From positions 124,001 to 188,000 of the forward strand of contig NZ_FNNN01000004.1 of assembly GCF_900106755.1 (NCBI RefSeq): DNA of 64,000 nucleotides. The letters run 5' to 3'. Both the position numbers and the translations under genes were made by a program. The notes beneath the pieces were generated by a model. That model made no database searches and was not told the DNA's origin. It was given only the letters and a program-made list of their open reading frames with translations. Origin of the DNA: Bacteroides faecis MAJ27. GTDB lineage: Bacteria; Bacteroidota; Bacteroidia; Bacteroidales; Bacteroidaceae. Positions 37,040-47,773 of the stretch are shown here, in pieces (the first letter of the stretch is position 1; each line of letters starts with the position of its first letter).

Positions 37040-40000
37040 TCATCTGATCGTATATCTTTTGCCTTTGACAGTCGCGAAAGAAATCCTATTATCATCAAGA
37101 ACGTTGACTTTAACACCGGAAACTTTCAGATTCTTTGCACCCGGATATTTTATAATACACTCTGCACCGGAATTAGAAAGAATTTCTATTGAAGTAATTT
37201 TCCCTTCTTTCCAGGCAGCGTCCACTTCAAAGTTTCCTCGCGCCTTCATCCCTTTAAATGCACCGTCTTTCCACGCATCGGGCAAAGCGGGAAGCAATTC
37301 GATATATCCTCCCTGGCTCTGCATCAGCATTTCTGCGATTCCGGCTGTACAACCAAAGTTACCGTCGATCTGGAAAGGCGGATGCGCATCAAACAAGTTG
37401 GTATATACTCCGCCTACATGACTTCCGGGAACAGTCAGTTTCATGGCACTTCTCAATAACTTATGAGAGCGGTTTCCGTCGTGCAGACGTGCCCAGAAGT
37501 TCAGTTTCCACGCTTTGCTCCATCCGGTACCTTCGTCGCCGCGCGTATTCAATGTCACTTTCATGGCATCTGCATATTTATCGTCCTGTTCGCTCCTTCC
37601 AATTACAATCTGCGAACCCGGATGCAGCCAGAAAAGATGATTCGTATGTCTGTGGCCGCCATCTCCGGTCACGTCTTTTGTCACTTCATCTTTCCATTCC
37701 ATAAATTGACCGCCCAGGCCGATTTTCGGTCCGGAGAGTTTGCTCATGGCTGTTGCTATCTCTGCGATTTCCGGATCTTTTTCCCTTCCCAGCTCTTTGC
37801 TGGCCTTAATCATCATGCCGAACATTTCACAAATCATAGCCTGTGAAGTTGAACAACCTAGTGAAAACTCGCCATGTTCAGGAGAATGGGAGGGATTCGC
37901 TACCAGTGTACCATCCCGTTCATCTGTCCAAAGATTGTCTACCCAGAAAAGGGCAGCGTCAAGCATCGTATCATAATACTTTTTCAGGAAGTCTTTATCA
38001 AGGTTGAACTGGTAATACTCCCAGATATCCTGACACATCCAGATAGCCCCTGCCGGGAAGTGATGGGGCGTACTTTTCTTGGCCGGAGCCGTATTCCCCC
38101 AAATATTATTCTCATGATGTGTCACCCATCCACGAACATTGCCGCCATCAGGTTTACAATAATATTGTTGTGCCGTATACTTTCCACGAGGTACCAGACT
38201 CTTGACATATTCTACCATAGGCAGATGGCACGGACTAAGATTGGTAGGCTGTGTCGGCCAATAATTCATCTGTACATTGATATTGGTATGATAATCGGCA
38301 TTCCATGGATTAGCAAGCCTTTCCCCCCACACTCCTTGCAGATTAGCAGGTAAAGAACCTTCTCTTGAAGAAGAGATCAGAAGATAACGTCCGAACTGGA
38401 AATACAACATTTCCAGATATTGATTGTCCTGTTCCGAATTGGTATTCGCATCCATTCCTTTCAGCAAACTGTCGGTGGTGGCAGCAGGTGCTTCCAACTG
38501 TTCACCAAGATTTAGTTGCATTCTATCATACAACGAATGATAATCCTTCTGATGGGCAGCCAACAAGGAGGTATACTTCTTATCCGCTACTTTATGCAGG
38601 GTAGCCCGCACCTTATCCAATGGATCTTCTTCTGAAAAATAACAGTAGGAATCATCCATGCACTGTACATAGTTAGTCGCGGCAGACATCAGAACAATAA
38701 TCTCATCCGCATCCTCTACTTTCAGCTTCGCTCCGTCCACTACTGAAATCTTTCCGCCTTTATTCTTCACAACCAATTGCTGCGCATATCTCAGTCCATT
38801 CTTCCAGGCATCCCCTACCCGCTTGTCCCCGCTAACCGGAGTCGGGTACCCGGTCATGGTAATCGTATTGCCGTCTGCTGCAATGACTTTATCGGTGTGC
38901 AGCGATTCAAGAGAAATGATGCGCGAAAGTTTCCCTTCATTCGCATCTGACGTGAGACGCATCACCATTACATGATCCGGATAACTCATAAAATATTCAC
39001 GTTTAAAGGTGATTCCACCTTCTTTATATGTCACCGTATGAATAGCATTATCTATGTCGAGTGTACGGGCATAGTCGGAATAAGGAAGCTCGAGAGAAGC
39101 GTCTATCGAGAGCTCCGCTAATTGCGGCTTCTGCCTGTTGTCTATTAATTCCGTTATTTCGAGTTTGAAGAATGTATATTTATCCGTTTTCAACGGGAAT
39201 GACAGCGTCTTATTGCGACCGCTTTTTCCGTCATTGCCATCAGCCCAGAAAACACCGGACTGATTATCCAGCAAGTCATAGGATTTGCCATCTGCCGAAC
39301 CATAAAGTTTCCACGATTTCGGGTCTCTGCCAGGCATGTCATTGGCAGAGGTCAAGCTATAGGAAACAGCTTTGGGAGCATGGGTATATGCCCACTTGAT
39401 TACACATGGCAAACTCCCTGCACCGGAAAACTGTTCATTATCGGCAAACCATTTGCTGGTAGTACTCTGATCGAAAAGACTGCCGATGGACTGACTCTGA
39501 TTTTTTGTATTATCATAATTGGTCTGTACTTCTTCTTTTATCAAGACAGGGATAGGCGGATTAACGGCCTCTACAATGATATTACTCAATGTCTGGAAAG
39601 AACCGAAATGCTCCTTCGTTCCAGCCAGATTGTCAATCAGATTCCGTAATTCTGTGCCGTCACCGTCTCCATCATAATTATGGGTAATCAGTTTTCCGGT
39701 CTCGTCGATATAAGCAGAACGGTTTGTTGTAAAGTCATTCATCTTCTGTTGCAACATCACCCGTGCTTTGTGAAGATAGTCCTTGTTAACTTCCGGAGTT
39801 CTCAGATGTCCTCCGTTATAAGAGGGATCTTCACCGGGACCTCCCGACCACAAAGTGTGTTCATTCGTCTGAATGACATCCACATAGACCCCACCAAAGA
39901 TCATAGCTCCCATATAACCGTTACCGATAGGCAGAGCCTCACTTTCCCAGTTTTTAGCAGGCTTATTATAAGTTGCCTTCAAGGCAGGTTGATGAAACTG

Positions 40001-40084
40001 CCCGGAGCAAGCCGTCATCGTAGTTCCTGCCACAAAGCAGAATAGAAGTAATACATCTGTAAGCCGTAAGTACCTGTTTCTCAT
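37040..40084 (-). CDS. GH95-family alpha-fucosidase/alpha-L-galactosidase
   Basis: GH95 removes terminal alpha-1,2-linked L-fucose or L-galactose with inversion. The N-terminus is a signal/lipoprotein region (MTACSG). The beta-domain opens [17 protein letters not shown] and holds an inserted F5/8C (CBM32-like) sandwich (about residues 200-345). The (alpha/alpha)6 barrel carries the hallmark [12 protein letters not shown] (599-610), whose Asn residues assist catalysis in characterised members. The open frame reaches 40222 only because it reads through repeat array B; MRNRYLRL at 40084 is the real start. 212 bp separate it from the upstream GH3. Confidence 0.92.
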   Translation of the reverse strand: MRNRYLRLTDVLLLFCFVAGTTMTACSGQFHQPALKATYNKPAKNWESEALPIGNGYMGAMIFGGVYVDVIQTNEHTLWSGGPGEDPSYNGGHLRTPEVNKDYLHKARVMLQQKMNDFTTNRSAYIDETGKLITHNYDGDGDGTELRNLIDNLAGTKEHFGSFQTLSNIIVEAVNPPIPVLIKEEVQTNYDNTKNQSQSIGSLFDQSTTSKWFADNEQFSGAGSLPCVIKWAYTHAPKAVSYSLTSANDMPGRDPKSWKLYGSADGKSYDLLDNQSGVFWADGNDGKSGRNKTLSFPLKTDKYTFFKLEITELIDNRQKPQLAELSIDASLELPYSDYARTLDIDNAIHTVTYKEGGITFKREYFMSYPDHVMVMRLTSDANEGKLSRIISLESLHTDKVIAADGNTITMTGYPTPVSGDKRVGDAWKNGLRYAQQLVVKNKGGKISVVDGAKLKVEDADEIIVLMSAATNYVQCMDDSYCYFSEEDPLDKVRATLHKVADKKYTSLLAAHQKDYHSLYDRMQLNLGEQLEAPAATTDSLLKGMDANTNSEQDNQYLEMLYFQFGRYLLISSSREGSLPANLQGVWGERLANPWNADYHTNINVQMNYWPTQPTNLSPCHLPMVEYVKSLVPRGKYTAQQYYCKPDGGNVRGWVTHHENNIWGNTAPAKKSTPHHFPAGAIWMCQDIWEYYQFNLDKDFLKKYYDTMLDAALFWVDNLWTDERDGTLVANPSHSPEHGEFSLGCSTSQAMICEMFGMMIKASKELGREKDPEIAEIATAMSKLSGPKIGLGGQFMEWKDEVTKDVTGDGGHRHTNHLFWLHPGSQIVIGRSEQDDKYADAMKVTLNTRGDEGTGWSKAWKLNFWARLHDGNRSHKLLRSAMKLTVPGSHVGGVYTNLFDAHPPFQIDGNFGCTAGIAEMLMQSQGGYIELLPALPDAWKDGAFKGMKARGNFEVDAAWKEGKITSIEILSNSGAECIIKYPGAKNLKVSGVKVNVLDDNRISFATVKGKRYTIR

Positions 40085-40138
40085 AATATTATTTTTTAAT
40101 AAGCATATCCTTAGATAATCCCATACTGCGTCATGCTT

Positions 40139-40226
40139 GTGCCACCCTATTGGCACAACTGTGCCACCTCGTTGGCATAACCGTGCCAATGCGATGGCAC
40201 AACTGTGCCAACAAGGTGGCACAGAC
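40139..40226. repeat. 22-bp tandem hairpin array B (four units)
   Basis: Units start at 40139, 40161, 40183 and 40205. Each is GTGCCA, six variable bases (CCCTAT, CCTCGT, ATGCGA, ACAAGG), TGGCAC/T, then four bases. It lies in the gap between the GH3-PA14 and GH95 genes, so it would be transcribed as a row of stem-loops in the operon mRNA. Confidence 0.9.
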
Positions 40227-40296
40227 TGATCAATCAGAAAGCATCACTTCAGTTCATGTGACTCTTAGTTTTTTCTGGTTCAAATTTAAATAAAGT

Positions 40297-42858
40297 TTAT
40301 AAATCAATGACTGTTTGCAGGCGAATATCTTTGGAAGAAGCACCAACCATAATGTCAAATGTGCCTTTCGGTACTACAAACTGACCTTTTCCTACATCCC
40401 AATAACGAAGTTGCTCTTTATTCAACCTGATCTCTACCCGACGGCTTTCTCCTGATTTTAAAGGAACACGCCGGAATCCTTTCAGTTCTTTGACAGGAAC
40501 AATACCTCCGGTCTCCGGTATTCGCACATAAACCTGAGTAACTTCATCACCGTTTCTCTTACCGGTATTCTTTAACCGGAAAGAAACAGCTACTTCATCT
40601 GCTTCGTCTTTTACTCTCAAATCGCTATATTTAAAAGAAGAATAACTCAATCCGTAGCCAAATGGATAAAGGACTTCTCCTTTGAAGTATTTATAAGTAC
40701 GTCCTTTGGTAATATCATAATCGTCAAACGGAGGCAACTCATCCAAGGATTTGTAATAAGTGAGCGGTAAACGTCCGGCAGGATTATAATCACCAAACAG
40801 TACCTCGGCAACGGCAGTTCCTCCTTGTTCGCCCGGATACCAGGCATTCACAATCGCAGGAACATGCTCATCCATCCAATTGATGGCTAATGAACTGCCT
40901 GCCACCAGAATAACGATCATATTGGAATTTACTTTATAGATTTCCTGCAAGAACTCTCTCTGGTCTGCCGGGAGCTGAATGTCGTAGCGGTCTTGCCCCT
41001 CACGCTCTATCGATTTATTGATACCCATAACAGCAATTACCGTTTCACATTCGCGAACTGCTTTTCCGGCTTCTCCGTACAAATCGAGACGGGTTGCTTT
41101 TCCTATCTGCGGAACTTTCCATTGTAGTTTTGCAATAGCATAATCCCGATTATCGTAATATTCCGCTTTCAACTGATACTCTTTTCCGGCTTCGAGATAA
41201 ATAGAAGCGGAATCCGTAGACACGGCATGCGCTTGCCATGCATCAATCAACATCTGATTATCAATGCTCAGACGGCAACCGTCATCTGATGTAAAGCTGA
41301 AAGTATAGCGACCGGAGATGGTCGGCTTTAACTTTCCTGTCCAACGGACAGAAAGCGGAGATTTGGGAAGGAACGGGTCGGGAGCCTGATTGGCAGGCTC
41401 AAAATTGATCCAGTTTTCTTTGCGCACTTTCGGCGTACCTTCCAGACGGGTATTATCAAAATATTCTGCCTGCAATCCTTCCGGAAAGTTCTCTCCCTGA
41501 ATAAGTTCCAAACCGTCGGCGGCAGACTTCCAAGGAGCATAGACGACTTTCACCTGATCGCCTACCCTGTTTCTGATGCCTTGCAGTATGGAAACCGGTT
41601 CTACTACCGGAGCACCACTATAATCGCCAAACTCACACTTACCGGCATTGATACCGACTACTGCGATGGATTTCAGTTTGCTGGCATTCAACGGGAGCAT
41701 ATTCTTCTGATTCTTCAATAGAACGATACATTGACGGGCAGCATCCAAAGCAATTTGCTGATGCTCCTTCGAACCGATCACTGATGGAGATATTTTAGTA
41801 TATGGATTTCGCTCCACACCATCAAACAGCCCCAGTTTCATACGGGCCGTCAGTACATGATAGGCTGCAGAGTCAATATCGGCATCCGATACCATATATT
41901 GTTTGTAAGCATTCAACAAAGGTCCGTCATAAACATCGTCACCACATTCAAGGTCAAGCCCTGCCTTAAGAGACAAGGTGGCTGCCGCTTCCTTCGTCTT
42001 CAGATACTTATGAGCATTTACCAGCAAAGCAGGGCCCCCACAGTCAGAAACAACATATCCCTGAAATCCCCAATCCTTCCGCAGCACCTTTTGCAATAAC
42101 CATGCATTCAGCGTACAAGGCACATCGTTCAGTGCATTGTAAGCGGACATGATGGAAGCGGCCTTTCCTTCCTTTACACACATTTCGAAAGCAGGGAAAT
42201 AATATTCACGCAGTTGTTTCTCCGATATCTGAGGATTGCAGACGAAACGATTGTGCTCTTCATTGTTGGCGGCAAAATGCTTGGGAGTAGAAACGATTTT
42301 TAAATAATGCGGATCATCTCCTTGCAATCCTTTCACGAAGGCTGTTCCCATCACTCCACTCAGAAAAGGGTCTTCACCATACGTTTCCGGTGTGCGCCCC
42401 CAACGAGGATCACGTGCCATGTTCACAGTAGGTGACCAAAAAGTCAGCACATCGCTGAATTGTTCTTTCTGTGCTCTTCCCTGATCCAGCTCGTTCCAGC
42501 GGGCACGCGCCTCATCCGAAATGACTGTGGCTACCCGTCTCTGCAACTCCGGATTCCAGGTAGCTGCCAGTCCGATGGCTTGTGGAAATACGGTAAAACG
42601 TCCGGGACGGACAACTCCATGTAGCGCTTCATTCCCATGATAGTATTTATCAATACCCAAACGGGGAATACCGGGAGATGTTGCACGAAGCAAACTTATT
42701 TTCTCTTCCACCGTTAAGCGTGAAATCAAATCCATTACCCGTTCATGCACAGGGGCATTTTCATTCTTATACAACTCCTGCGCGTGTATAAACGAACAAG
42801 ACATCACAGACAAAGCACCTGTCAACAAAATCTTTTTATACCTCTTCATCATTATCAT
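40297..42858 (-). CDS. Glycoside hydrolase family 3 with PA14 insertion
   Basis: Secreted GH3 exo-enzyme (beta-glucosidase/xylosidase group). The (alpha/beta)8 domain has the motifs FPQAIGLAATW, DPRWGR and the nucleophile in VSDCGG (D272). In the second domain a PA14 module is inserted (about residues 455-600, LQAEYFDNTRLEG, FTSDDGCRLSIDN), as in many intestinal beta-glucosidases. A fibronectin III-like C-terminus ends with VPKGTFDIMVGASS. The insertion shapes the active-site entrance in known PA14-GH3 enzymes. 22 bp after the GH2 gene. ATG choice among three close in-frame Met codons is open. Confidence 0.9.
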   Translation of the reverse strand: MIMMKRYKKILLTGALSVMSCSFIHAQELYKNENAPVHERVMDLISRLTVEEKISLLRATSPGIPRLGIDKYYHGNEALHGVVRPGRFTVFPQAIGLAATWNPELQRRVATVISDEARARWNELDQGRAQKEQFSDVLTFWSPTVNMARDPRWGRTPETYGEDPFLSGVMGTAFVKGLQGDDPHYLKIVSTPKHFAANNEEHNRFVCNPQISEKQLREYYFPAFEMCVKEGKAASIMSAYNALNDVPCTLNAWLLQKVLRKDWGFQGYVVSDCGGPALLVNAHKYLKTKEAAATLSLKAGLDLECGDDVYDGPLLNAYKQYMVSDADIDSAAYHVLTARMKLGLFDGVERNPYTKISPSVIGSKEHQQIALDAARQCIVLLKNQKNMLPLNASKLKSIAVVGINAGKCEFGDYSGAPVVEPVSILQGIRNRVGDQVKVVYAPWKSAADGLELIQGENFPEGLQAEYFDNTRLEGTPKVRKENWINFEPANQAPDPFLPKSPLSVRWTGKLKPTISGRYTFSFTSDDGCRLSIDNQMLIDAWQAHAVSTDSASIYLEAGKEYQLKAEYYDNRDYAIAKLQWKVPQIGKATRLDLYGEAGKAVRECETVIAVMGINKSIEREGQDRYDIQLPADQREFLQEIYKVNSNMIVILVAGSSLAINWMDEHVPAIVNAWYPGEQGGTAVAEVLFGDYNPAGRLPLTYYKSLDELPPFDDYDITKGRTYKYFKGEVLYPFGYGLSYSSFKYSDLRVKDEADEVAVSFRLKNTGKRNGDEVTQVYVRIPETGGIVPVKELKGFRRVPLKSGESRRVEIRLNKEQLRYWDVGKGQFVVPKGTFDIMVGASSKDIRLQTVIDL

Positions 42859-42880
42859 TCTACCTTATTTTCTATTTTTA

Positions 42881-45817
42881 TTAATCTACAGGACCATCCA
42901 TCAGCAAGTCATGTTTCTTCTCCTTCACATCGTGAGATTTGAAACCACCCCCGTCTGTCGCAATGCCCATTACATGAAACATCGAGTTCCAAAAGGCAGT
43001 TACCTCTTTCGTCCGCAAACGATAATCTATGACCGACAAAACCAAGTCTGTGTTATCTTGCAACGGATATGTGACCAAAGCTGCCCCTTCAGGCTTTTGT
43101 AGAGCCTCATACAATACGACCTGAGCGCATTTCCAATGTTCGGGAGAGGTATTAAACAGATTCCAGTCTGTGCGGGAAGCTTTTAATATAACATTCCCCT
43201 TCTCAGTTAATGCCCCTGTCAAACCTTGTTTCAGTATGTAACGGTCACCTTCCATTTCGCCAAAGTACAAGTCAGGCAGTTCAAAATATTTTCTCCAGGA
43301 AGAAGTACTGTCTATCTCTAAAGCAGTGGCTTTGCGATTTGTCAGCCTTACTTCTTCCGGCAACCAACGGGCAAAGTCATTACTCAGTTTTTGTCCGGTA
43401 CTAAATGCCAGTACCATTCCTCCTTCCTTCTTCCATTTCTTCAATGCCGGTTGCATCTGTTGTAAATCTGATGCAGACACTAATTCGGCATCTACAATCC
43501 ATAAGTCAGCTTTCTTCGGATGGGTGGTCAATGAGATTCCGGCCTGAGTGATAAAATCGATTAAGTCCGGATGAGCCTCCCCCAATAAATATGCAACCGT
43601 ATAAACCGGAGCCGGACAGGCTGGCTTTACCGGATGTTTCACTTCCTTAAACGGTGCCCATTCACCACCACCGAAAGCAGCTTTCAGCGCATTAAACATA
43701 GGCAACGGCTTATATAGAGGAAGTGTAGTATCTAACCCCGGATTAAAGGTAGTGACATAGGGAGGAATGCGTTCATATTGATATCCCGGCTTGCCTTCTT
43801 CATAGGCTTTACCGGCAAATACACCATCCGAAAGATTCGGCAGACGACTAAAATCGTGATATCCCAAGTTCATGTGTTCCAATCCGAACCAACATACTTC
43901 CGAAGGGGAATAGTATGCAAGATAAGGAATGGCCATCTGTTTCACATTCTGATAAACATCGATTGCCAGTGCCTCACTCCGCCCTTTATAAGACAGATAA
44001 GCTTTTTCTCCGACAAAAGGATATAACTGGTGAGGACGTCCGTAATAAGTCGCTCCGGACTCACCTACAATCAAAGGCTTGTTCAATCCCTTGGGTAAAT
44101 CTTCCAGTTTCAGACCATGGGAAAAGTGCTTGCTCCACACGGGGAGACGTCCGTCCATATCACGGTCTCCATCCAAGGTAAGGAAGTCACGGGTAGGATC
44201 ATATTTCTTTGCGCTCAATGTCAGTTCCACCAATTTATCATCCCAAACGGCAGCTACTTCCTTTGCCGGTTTGTTCAGCAAAGCAATAGCAAACATCTCA
44301 TTACCGACACTCCACCCTATAACAGAAGGATGATTGCGGTCACGCATGATCAATCGTTCCAAATGTTGGTGCGAACGCTCCCAGGTTATATCTTCTTCCA
44401 AATTCAAACGAATGGAACTACCGAACAAAGCTGTCTCATCCAGTACCATCAAGCCCATTTCATCCGCCAGATCATAGTAAACACGAGGCCAGGGTTGTGC
44501 ATGCGGACGAACGGCATTTCCTCCAAAATCCTTAATCATCTGATACCATGCATAAGCAAAACGTCTCGAACAGATATAAGCACTGAAAGGATGCTGAATA
44601 TCCCCGAAGCATTGTATTTTCTTTCCGTTCAACTGAAACTCATCTCCTACAATTTTAAATTGTCTCCATCCGAAACGGGTAGCTTTGCAGTCATATATCT
44701 GCTTCTTCCCGTTTACAGTCAGCAGCAGAGTGTATAGTTCGGGAGTATCAGGAGTCCAGTACTTTAACTTATCATCCGGTTTCTGAGTGATAATGACTTT
44801 CTTTTTCTCTCCTTTTTGAAGCACAACCGTAGTAACAGGCATGGTCAGTGCCGTATTTCCCAATGTCCATTTGATCTCAGGAGCGGTCAGAATGTCCTTT
44901 CCTGCCTGGTTGATCCATTCCCTGACTTCTCCGTTCAATGTAATATTTGCCTTTTTCGAAGATAAATTCGTCAACTCTACCTCTACTTTTAATTCATTCT
45001 TATCCAGCCAGGATTGTACAAACACGTCTGTTATCCGTATTTCGGGCACTGCAAACAAATACACATCCTGCCAAATGCCAAGCAAATAATCGGTATTGGA
45101 ACCTGTGGGATAAGTTGCCCCCATCTTTTTATAAACGGGATGCGACTGATCGAATAGCTTCGTATCCCTCACTCCTACCAACAACTCATTTTCACCGTCA
45201 CGATTCACATACTCGGTCACATCTGCCTCAAAAGGAAGATGGGCATCAAAATTATGACAAACTTCTTTTCCATTCACCCATATCACACAATCACCTGCCA
45301 CTGCCTCAAAATGAAGCAAAACGCGTTTTTGTTCCCAATCGGCAGGAATACGAAAATTACGGCATAACCATCCCATACGGGCACGTACCCAGTGTTCCGG
45401 ATAACTGGGAAAGTAAACGGAACTTGGAGTATACGGTCGCTGTGTTCCTTCTCCAACCTTACTACCTCTCCCCCAATCGTTTACACTGATAGCAGAAGGG
45501 ATTTTTATCTTTACCTTTTCCCATTGATCCGGTTGAGGAGCAGCTAGTTCAGGCGCTATCCCGGAACCACTTTTCCACGAAGCGGGAACAGCAACGCATT
45601 GTAAATCCCAAAGTCCGTTGAGGCAGACTTCATCCCGATATGGTTTTTCCTGCGGGATGACCAAACCTTCCGCCGGAGAAAAATCACGGGAAAACACGAC
45701 TTTCTGAGTTTGTGCAACCATCGTTCCGGAAAATATTCCGGCCCAAGCCAACAAGCAGTATCTAACACCTTGTGAAATCATTCTTCGTATCTTTTTTCCG
45801 TCTTCCATGATTATCAA
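42881..45817 (-). CDS. Glycoside hydrolase family 2, paralogue of the 14307-17558 enzyme
   Basis: 978 aa secreted GH2. After a signal peptide (TMVAQT) come FSPAEGLV and GIAPEL motifs shared with the GH2 of the P1 operon, then the sugar-binding domain, Ig-like domain and TIM barrel with acid/base GWSVGNEM (E507) and nucleophile LIVGESGATYYG (E586). The last ~250 residues are GATase-like plus a sandwich. The paralogy across two box-controlled operons supports a shared substrate linkage. The 229-bp gap to the upstream esterase gene shows no clear promoter or structure. Confidence 0.88.
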   Translation of the reverse strand: MIIMEDGKKIRRMISQGVRYCLLAWAGIFSGTMVAQTQKVVFSRDFSPAEGLVIPQEKPYRDEVCLNGLWDLQCVAVPASWKSGSGIAPELAAPQPDQWEKVKIKIPSAISVNDWGRGSKVGEGTQRPYTPSSVYFPSYPEHWVRARMGWLCRNFRIPADWEQKRVLLHFEAVAGDCVIWVNGKEVCHNFDAHLPFEADVTEYVNRDGENELLVGVRDTKLFDQSHPVYKKMGATYPTGSNTDYLLGIWQDVYLFAVPEIRITDVFVQSWLDKNELKVEVELTNLSSKKANITLNGEVREWINQAGKDILTAPEIKWTLGNTALTMPVTTVVLQKGEKKKVIITQKPDDKLKYWTPDTPELYTLLLTVNGKKQIYDCKATRFGWRQFKIVGDEFQLNGKKIQCFGDIQHPFSAYICSRRFAYAWYQMIKDFGGNAVRPHAQPWPRVYYDLADEMGLMVLDETALFGSSIRLNLEEDITWERSHQHLERLIMRDRNHPSVIGWSVGNEMFAIALLNKPAKEVAAVWDDKLVELTLSAKKYDPTRDFLTLDGDRDMDGRLPVWSKHFSHGLKLEDLPKGLNKPLIVGESGATYYGRPHQLYPFVGEKAYLSYKGRSEALAIDVYQNVKQMAIPYLAYYSPSEVCWFGLEHMNLGYHDFSRLPNLSDGVFAGKAYEEGKPGYQYERIPPYVTTFNPGLDTTLPLYKPLPMFNALKAAFGGGEWAPFKEVKHPVKPACPAPVYTVAYLLGEAHPDLIDFITQAGISLTTHPKKADLWIVDAELVSASDLQQMQPALKKWKKEGGMVLAFSTGQKLSNDFARWLPEEVRLTNRKATALEIDSTSSWRKYFELPDLYFGEMEGDRYILKQGLTGALTEKGNVILKASRTDWNLFNTSPEHWKCAQVVLYEALQKPEGAALVTYPLQDNTDLVLSVIDYRLRTKEVTAFWNSMFHVMGIATDGGGFKSHDVKEKKHDLLMDGPVD

Positions 45818-46046
45818 CCTTTCATTATTTAATTACCATTCTCATTAAATGCCGTTATTGAGAAATAATATTCCGAATCCCCGGTTAAAGTAGCGTGCTT
45901 CATATTGATTGTCAGATTCACTCATATCTTTCCATCTACCGATCCCTCGATAAAGAATTGATAAACTACCGGAGGATGCGGTGCGAAAACTGTTCTCCCT
46001 TTTTCCCGTTTGAGCCGCCCGCCATTTATTTGTTTTCCGGTCCGTG

Positions 46047-47765
46047 TTATTTATCCCAATTGTCTGTGCGGAAAGGGGATGCCGGCAAACCCTTCTCATT
46101 ATACAAGTTACAACGAGGACTATTGGAAAAGCCGTAACGTACAGCCACAGGAACAGCAACTTCGCTGCTGGACACAATCACCTTATTGCCTTCAATCACT
46201 GCGTCTGCCCATACAAACTTACGGTCGGCACCCGCAATGCCGAAGCCCGTTAACTTCGTCGGTTTCGGATGAGGCGGTTCTCCTGCCGGTATATACGGAG
46301 AAGTACCCATCATCAGCTTTTTACCCTGATTGGTAAACTCCAGAATGATTTTATTTCCTTTCACTGACATTTTTTTATAAAGAGGTCCCATACCGACTAC
46401 CTTCTCCCCATACGCCAACCTTCGGGCAGCAAGGGCCAGCCGGTGTCCGACATCGTATTTATCTACCGGATGTAAATCGAAAGGATCTCCCACATCAATC
46501 GTTACAGCCATTGCCGTATTAGGCAGGTTCAAGGCTTTCAACTGTCCTTCCCGCACCCAGCGCCAACCATTTCCTTCAACAGACGGTTGTTGGTCTACAG
46601 GCTCAAAATTAGGAAGCTGCACGTATACAAAAGGAAAATCACCGATTCCCCATTTCTCTCTCCAATCCATAATCATTCGCGAGAACAGAGTGGCATATTC
46701 CTTTGCAGAACCACCGGAATTAAATTCTCCCTGATACCAGATAACTCCTTTTATGCTCAAAGGGATCAAAGGAGAGATCATGGCATTAAACAGGTTGGAC
46801 GGACCATTATTTCCTCCATGCGGTTTACGTGGATTAGGTGGACGGGGTACTCTGGGCTGCGGTTTGGGTGGAGCCGGCTTTCCATCTGCCTGTGCAGCTT
46901 TCACAGCTATCGCCCATTCTTTTTGCGCCTGATTCCATTCTTTTCCTACTGTCTTATCCCATTCTCTTACCGCTTCATCAAATTCTTTCTGTTTTCGGGG
47001 ATAAGTGGCAAGTATTTCCGGATTATCTTTCACATTCTTCTCATAAGCAGTAACATAGTGAGCCAAAGCAGGTTCTTGCTTCAGTCCGGACAGACTGGTC
47101 CAGGCCTCAGCACGCGTACCTCCCCAAGCGGACTGGATAACTCCTAACGGACGTCCGTTAGCAGCACGCATGTCGCGCGCAAAGTAATAAGCCGTTGCCG
47201 AAAAACCCTGTCCATTGATCTTTGCCAGCATTTCCGGTGTACAAAGTACCCATCTGGCAGCCCGCTCGGGACTAGCCGTTCCCTGAGGAACTTCTATATC
47301 AGTCAACGGCTGCAATGCTGTATTCTTGGGAACAAAGAACAAACGCAATAAAGGATCTTCCGAACCGGCTATATCGTCAGCATATTCCTTTCTTACTTTA
47401 ATTCCCCATTCCATATTCGATTGTCCGGAAGCAACCCATACGTCACCTACCAGTACATCCGAATAAGCTAGTTTATTCTTTCCGGTAATCGTCAGTGTCT
47501 GCCCATCTTTCTTCGTTTTTATTGGTTTCAGGTTTACTTTCCATGTCCCGTCACTATGAGCAGTCGTTCTCACTTTCTGTCCGGCAAAGGCTACCTCTAT
47601 GTTTTCTCCGGCATCAGCCCATCCCCATATGGCAATCTTTGTGTCTTGCTGCAAAACCATGTGATCACCGAAGATCAGCGGCATCCGTACATCGGCTTTT
47701 GCTTTTGTCAGTCCAAAGCTTATGGATAACAAAAATATCCATGATATTAAAAGAAGTCGTTTCAT
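46047..47765 (-). CDS. SGNH-type (sialate O-acetylesterase-like) carbohydrate esterase
   Basis: 572 aa with signal peptide. Removes O-acetyl groups from sugars; relatives include sialate O-acetylesterases and the CE20 plant-glycan acetylesterases. An N-terminal sandwich (PLIFGDHMVLQQ) precedes the SGNH domain with block I ASGQSNMEW (S116), WGGTRAEAW, WYQGE and the catalytic DLHP (D430/H432). A Pro/Lys-rich stretch (about residues 300-325, PPKPQPRVPRPP) interrupts the domain and is probably an exposed loop. With the CE4 gene 8 bp upstream it implies an acetylated substrate; sialic acid itself is not indicated by neighbours. Confidence 0.88.
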   Translation of the reverse strand: MKRLLLISWIFLLSISFGLTKAKADVRMPLIFGDHMVLQQDTKIAIWGWADAGENIEVAFAGQKVRTTAHSDGTWKVNLKPIKTKKDGQTLTITGKNKLAYSDVLVGDVWVASGQSNMEWGIKVRKEYADDIAGSEDPLLRLFFVPKNTALQPLTDIEVPQGTASPERAARWVLCTPEMLAKINGQGFSATAYYFARDMRAANGRPLGVIQSAWGGTRAEAWTSLSGLKQEPALAHYVTAYEKNVKDNPEILATYPRKQKEFDEAVREWDKTVGKEWNQAQKEWAIAVKAAQADGKPAPPKPQPRVPRPPNPRKPHGGNNGPSNLFNAMISPLIPLSIKGVIWYQGEFNSGGSAKEYATLFSRMIMDWREKWGIGDFPFVYVQLPNFEPVDQQPSVEGNGWRWVREGQLKALNLPNTAMAVTIDVGDPFDLHPVDKYDVGHRLALAARRLAYGEKVVGMGPLYKKMSVKGNKIILEFTNQGKKLMMGTSPYIPAGEPPHPKPTKLTGFGIAGADRKFVWADAVIEGNKVIVSSSEVAVPVAVRYGFSNSPRCNLYNEKGLPASPFRTDNWDK

Positions 47766-47773
47766 TTTATTTA

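Noticed and set aside
40085..40222. 46-residue N-terminal extension of the GH95 frame
   Set aside because: It reads through repeat array B; a normal signal peptide starts at the next ATG (40084).
45845..46177. 110-codon frame in the gap between the esterase and GH2 genes
   Set aside because: It overlaps the esterase coding end in another frame and has no recognisable features.
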